DNA from: Phycisphaerales bacterium
GTDB lineage: Bacteria > Planctomycetota > Phycisphaerae > Phycisphaerales > UBA1924
Length of the DNA stretch: 9,297 nt
Direction: 5' to 3'
Assembly: GCA_016763115.1 (NCBI GenBank)
Contig: JAESUL010000179.1
Location: 1-9,297 of the forward strand
Part shown: piece by piece, positions 6,973-9,297 of the stretch
How the letters are laid out: the number at the start of each line of letters is the position of its first letter
How positions within the stretch are numbered: the first letter of the stretch is position 1
Position numbers and translations under genes: made by a program
The notes under the pieces: generated by a model
What the model was told of the DNA's origin: nothing
Databases searched by the model: none
What the model saw: the letters and a program-made list of their open reading frames with translations, nothing else

Positions 6973-7356
6973 GGCGACCTTGGTGTGGGTATCTGTATGC
7001 CCGGCCCGGCTTGGTGCGTGTACCGTGTGCCTCAGCGAGCGATCGTGACGCCGATGGGCGATCACTGGTCGCTCTGTAAACGCTTTGGCATCATCGCGTT
7101 GCGTACCAATCCGCCCAAGAACCTTGGTGTCTTGGCGGAGGGTCAGCAAGGTGGCTGCGGGCAGGACGATCACACCAACAATCATCAGCAAGGCGGTGGT
7201 GTTGGTTGATGAGAGCATGCCGGTGTCAACCAGTGTCCCGATCAATCCGATGCCAAAGGCAACACACCAGATCCCGGTCGCTGCGAGCATCCCTCGCCGA
7301 ATCCGTGCCCAGAGAATATCCTGCTTTGTCCGTGAAAGGTTCATCCGTGTCCCCAT
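6970..7356 (-). CDS. Small two-helix inner-membrane protein of unknown function
   Basis: I do not recognise the family. The 128-residue product has a basic N-terminus (TKQDILWARIRR), two hydrophobic segments at ~22-44 (GMLAATGIWCVAFGIGLIGT) and ~53-73 (TTALLMIVGVIVLPAATLLT) and a polar, Arg/His-rich tail at ~75-128 with seven histidines after residue 100. The short connection between helices suggests a hairpin with both ends on the same side, probably cytoplasmic by the positive-inside rule. Two starts are possible: ATG 7356 (GGGGTGGA upstream, inside an inverted repeat) and ATG 7344, four codons later, with GGGG 6 nt before it. It is convergent with dnaN and divergent from bamA, so it is its own transcription unit. 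The hydrophobic pattern supports it as real, against the overlapping + strand frame. Confidence 0.65.
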   Translation of the reverse strand: MGTRMNLSRTKQDILWARIRRGMLAATGIWCVAFGIGLIGTLVDTGMLSSTNTTALLMIVGVIVLPAATLLTLRQDTKVLGRIGTQRDDAKAFTERPVIAHRRHDRSLRHTVHAPSRAGHTDTHTKVA

Positions 7357-7363
7357 CGTTCAT

Positions 7364-7402
7364 CGTCCACCCCAACCACATACACCCTTGTTGGGGTGGA
7401 CG
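7364..7402. promoter_or_regulatory. 12-bp perfect inverted repeat in the divergent spacer upstream of bamA
   Basis: CGTCCACCCCAA (7364-7375) and TTGGGGTGGACG (7391-7402) are exact complements around a 15-nt centre. It occupies the 147-bp spacer between two divergent genes and ends 7 nt before the first start of the - strand gene, whose ribosome site (GGGGTGGA) lies in its arm. It could be an operator for both genes or an RNA hairpin that hides that ribosome site. No T-run follows, so it is not an ordinary terminator. Confidence 0.55.
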
Positions 7403-7414
7403 GTAGACAGGCAG

Positions 7415-7438
7415 TTGCACCTAGACCAGTGGGTGCAA
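7415..7438 (+). promoter_or_regulatory. Second inverted repeat upstream of bamA
   Basis: TTGCACC (7415-7421) pairs with GGTGCAA (7432-7438) across a 10-nt loop. It follows the larger 12-bp repeat by 12 nt and ends 65 nt before the proposed bamA start, so both may belong to one structured control region. Confidence 0.3.
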
Positions 7439-7503
7439 AGAACTCGAAGGAATCATGCCCAGAGCGTTTGTGTTCATCGCCTAAGAGGGGTATCGTCCCA
7501 CCA

Positions 7504-9297
7504 GTGCTGTTCAACCTCTCGCAAACCGCATATTTCGCCCCCTTCACCCGCCAGAAAAGGGTTCTGCCCTTGCTGGGTGCTGCCCTACTGATGGGCCCGC
7601 TAAGCCAAGCAGCACACGCCCAAAGTGCCCCCTCGCCGACCCCTCCACCCGAAGAAAGCTCGATCTACGAGCACCGCCCGATCGGGTCGGTCTCGCTGAG
7701 CAGCAACATCAAGGATCTTGATGGGCAGATCATCCCGGTCTCTGAGCACTCCCGCCAAGAAGCTTTCAACAACATCCGTTCAACCGCTGGCACCATCTTT
7801 GATCGCGCGGTGGTCGATGCCGATATGCGTAGGCTCAATCGGCTCGGGCTCTTTGCCACCGTTGAAGTCTTTGTCGGGATCAACGATGCGGGCATGGTTG
7901 ATGTTGTGTTCGAGCTCGCTGAGCGTTCTTTGATCGCCGATGTGCAGGTCACCGGGAACACCAAGATCAACGACGCCGAGATCGCAGGCGTCGTCGATGT
8001 CTTCACCGGCACCCCCATCGACCGTTTTCAGATCGACCGCTCGGCAAGACGGATCGAAAACCTGTACCGCCAAAAAGGCTACTACTACGCGCGCGTCACG
8101 CTCGACGAGGAAGAACTCGCTGATTCGGGCGCGGTCTTGTTCCGTATCCTCGAGGGTGATCGGCTCAAGGTCACCGCGATGCGGTTCAACGGCAACGCCT
8201 CGTTCAGCAACAAACAGCTCCGCCGAGAACTCCAAACAAAGAAAGCCAACTTCTTCCGCAAGGGTCAGCTCGACGACGAAAAACTCGCGACCGATCTTGC
8301 AAACCTCATCTCTTTCTACAAGGACCGCGGGTACCTCGATATCCGCGCCGACCGATTGATCCAACCCTCACCAAACGGGCGCGAAGCGATCATCACCTAC
8401 CTCATCGAAGAGGGCTCGCTCTACAAACTCCGGTCGATCAAGGTTGATATCCTCTCCGAACCCAATGCACTACCAGTCTACGACCAACGCCAGATCGCCG
8501 GGCTCATGAAGATTCATCCCGGCGATGTGTACTCCGACAGCACGGTGAACAACTCGATCGACATCATCAAGTTCTCCTACGGGCAGATGGGATACGCCGA
8601 TTCAGAAGTCCTGCGTGTGGAAAAACGAGACCCGACCGATCCGCTTGTAGACCTTGTTGTGGTCATCTCCGAGGGTGTCCAGTACACCATCGGCGAGGTC
8701 ATTATCCAGGGCAATGACCTCACCAAACAGAATGTCATCCGCAGACAACTCGAGATCCGCCCAACGCGCCCGCTCGATACCACCGCGATGGACCGCTCCA
8801 AGCTCCGCCTCCGCCGGACCGGGCTGTTTAATCCCAGGTCCGGGGCAAGGGTGACGCCTCAGGCATCGGGCGTTGAGTTTTTCTCCGAGGTCTGGGAAAG
8901 AGATACCGAGCCCCCACAGATCAAACGCATCACCATCGCCGAAGCAGACGAGGCGTACGCACGCGATGTGCTCATCGAAATCGAAGAAACGAACACCGGG
9001 CGATTTGATATCGGCGGGGCCCTCTCGTCGGATTCAGGCGTCGTCGGACGGATCTCGATGACCCAACGCAACTTTGATATCCGCGACACCCCTGATTCCG
9101 TTGGCGAGTTGTTCTCCGGGCAAGCCTTCCTTGGAGGCGGGCAAACATTCAGCATCGAGGTCCTCCCGGGCAACCGGGTCCAGACCTATTCCATCTCGCT
9201 CACCGAGCCCTACCTGTTTGAGTCCAACTATTCCGGATCGGTCTCGCTCTCGGTCCGCAATCGCGACTTTACCGAGTTCGACGAGGACCGCAAGAGC
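7504..9297 (+). CDS. bamA: Outer-membrane protein assembly factor BamA (Omp85 family), 3' truncated by window edge
   Basis: The catalytic barrel of the machine that folds and inserts outer-membrane proteins. The frame is open to the right edge; 598 codons are visible out of roughly 800 or more expected. The signal peptide has a basic QKR, a hydrophobic stretch VLPLLGAALLMGPL and a likely cut after AHA (before QSAPSP). Five periplasmic POTRA repeats follow at ~60-143, 144-221, 222-306, 307-393 and 394-~495, each with the typical I..V...GN or F.....I and RGYLD/KGYYY/LGLF pieces. The barrel begins near 499 (GRFDIGGALSSDSG, then SMTQRNFDI and the insert SGQAFLGGGQTF typical, as I recall, of planctomycete BamA), with LTEPYLFESNYSGSVSL near the end. 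I chose GTG 7504, with AGAGGGG 13 nt upstream, because it gives a sensible signal peptide; GTG 7396, GTG 7429 and TTG 7468 are also in frame. ATG 7591 would destroy the signal peptide. Confidence 0.93.
   Translation, partial: MLFNLSQTAYFAPFTRQKRVLPLLGAALLMGPLSQAAHAQSAPSPTPPPEESSIYEHRPIGSVSLSSNIKDLDGQIIPVSEHSRQEAFNNIRSTAGTIFDRAVVDADMRRLNRLGLFATVEVFVGINDAGMVDVVFELAERSLIADVQVTGNTKINDAEIAGVVDVFTGTPIDRFQIDRSARRIENLYRQKGYYYARVTLDEEELADSGAVLFRILEGDRLKVTAMRFNGNASFSNKQLRRELQTKKANFFRKGQLDDEKLATDLANLISFYKDRGYLDIRADRLIQPSPNGREAIITYLIEEGSLYKLRSIKVDILSEPNALPVYDQRQIAGLMKIHPGDVYSDSTVNNSIDIIKFSYGQMGYADSEVLRVEKRDPTDPLVDLVVVISEGVQYTIGEVIIQGNDLTKQNVIRRQLEIRPTRPLDTTAMDRSKLRLRRTGLFNPRSGARVTPQASGVEFFSEVWERDTEPPQIKRITIAEADEAYARDVLIEIEETNTGRFDIGGALSSDSGVVGRISMTQRNFDIRDTPDSVGELFSGQAFLGGGQTFSIEVLPGNRVQTYSISLTEPYLFESNYSGSVSLSVRNRDFTEFDEDRKS

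Noticed and set aside
7085..7591. 168-codon open frame on the + strand
   Set aside because: It overlaps the small membrane gene and the bamA signal peptide in another frame; the translation is Arg/Ser/Pro-rich with no recognisable domain.
7780..8364. 194-codon open frame on the - strand
   Set aside because: It is antisense to the POTRA region of bamA; its acidic, low-complexity translation mirrors bamA codons and has no ribosome site or family features.

Overview
The window looks like a chromosomal piece of a Phycisphaerae-type planctomycete. Three proteins end in the same twin-repeat, Cys-bracketed C-terminal domain (LNLQD[IV]F.YL.LFN ... GCP), a sorting/dockerin-like tail known to me mainly from Phycisphaerales. 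The BamA has the SGQAFLGGGQ-type insert near the first barrel strands that I associate with planctomycetes, and the DNA is moderately GC-rich. The organism therefore has an outer membrane and a large exported proteome. No RNA gene, CRISPR array or insertion sequence was seen.

Left part (1-3430, + strand) is an 'exported protein' block: the 3' end of a probable beta-helix/passenger-type secreted protein, an intrinsic terminator, a structured leader, a small secreted lamin-tail-like protein, and a secreted five-heme c-type cytochrome. All three carry the twin-repeat C-terminal domain. The cytochrome gene is split by an in-frame TAG between its signal peptide and its first CxxCH heme motif, which is the most striking feature of the window. 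A 13-bp-stem terminator closes the block.

Right part (3455-9297) is housekeeping: a full-length single-chain transketolase on the - strand, then (divergently, across a 326-bp gene-free spacer) the beta sliding clamp dnaN, a small two-helix membrane protein of unknown function on the - strand, and the first ~600 codons of bamA, which runs off the right edge. dnaN has none of its usual partners (dnaA, recF, gyrB) in view. The small membrane gene and bamA are divergent, and their shared spacer contains a 12-bp perfect inverted repeat that overlaps the likely ribosome binding site of the small gene.

Functionally, the left block supplies envelope or surface proteins, and BamA at the right edge would insert outer-membrane proteins. 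The transketolase and clamp are metabolic and replication genes with no obvious link to them. Every genuine stop codon in view is TAA; the only TAG in a real reading frame is the one inside the cytochrome gene.
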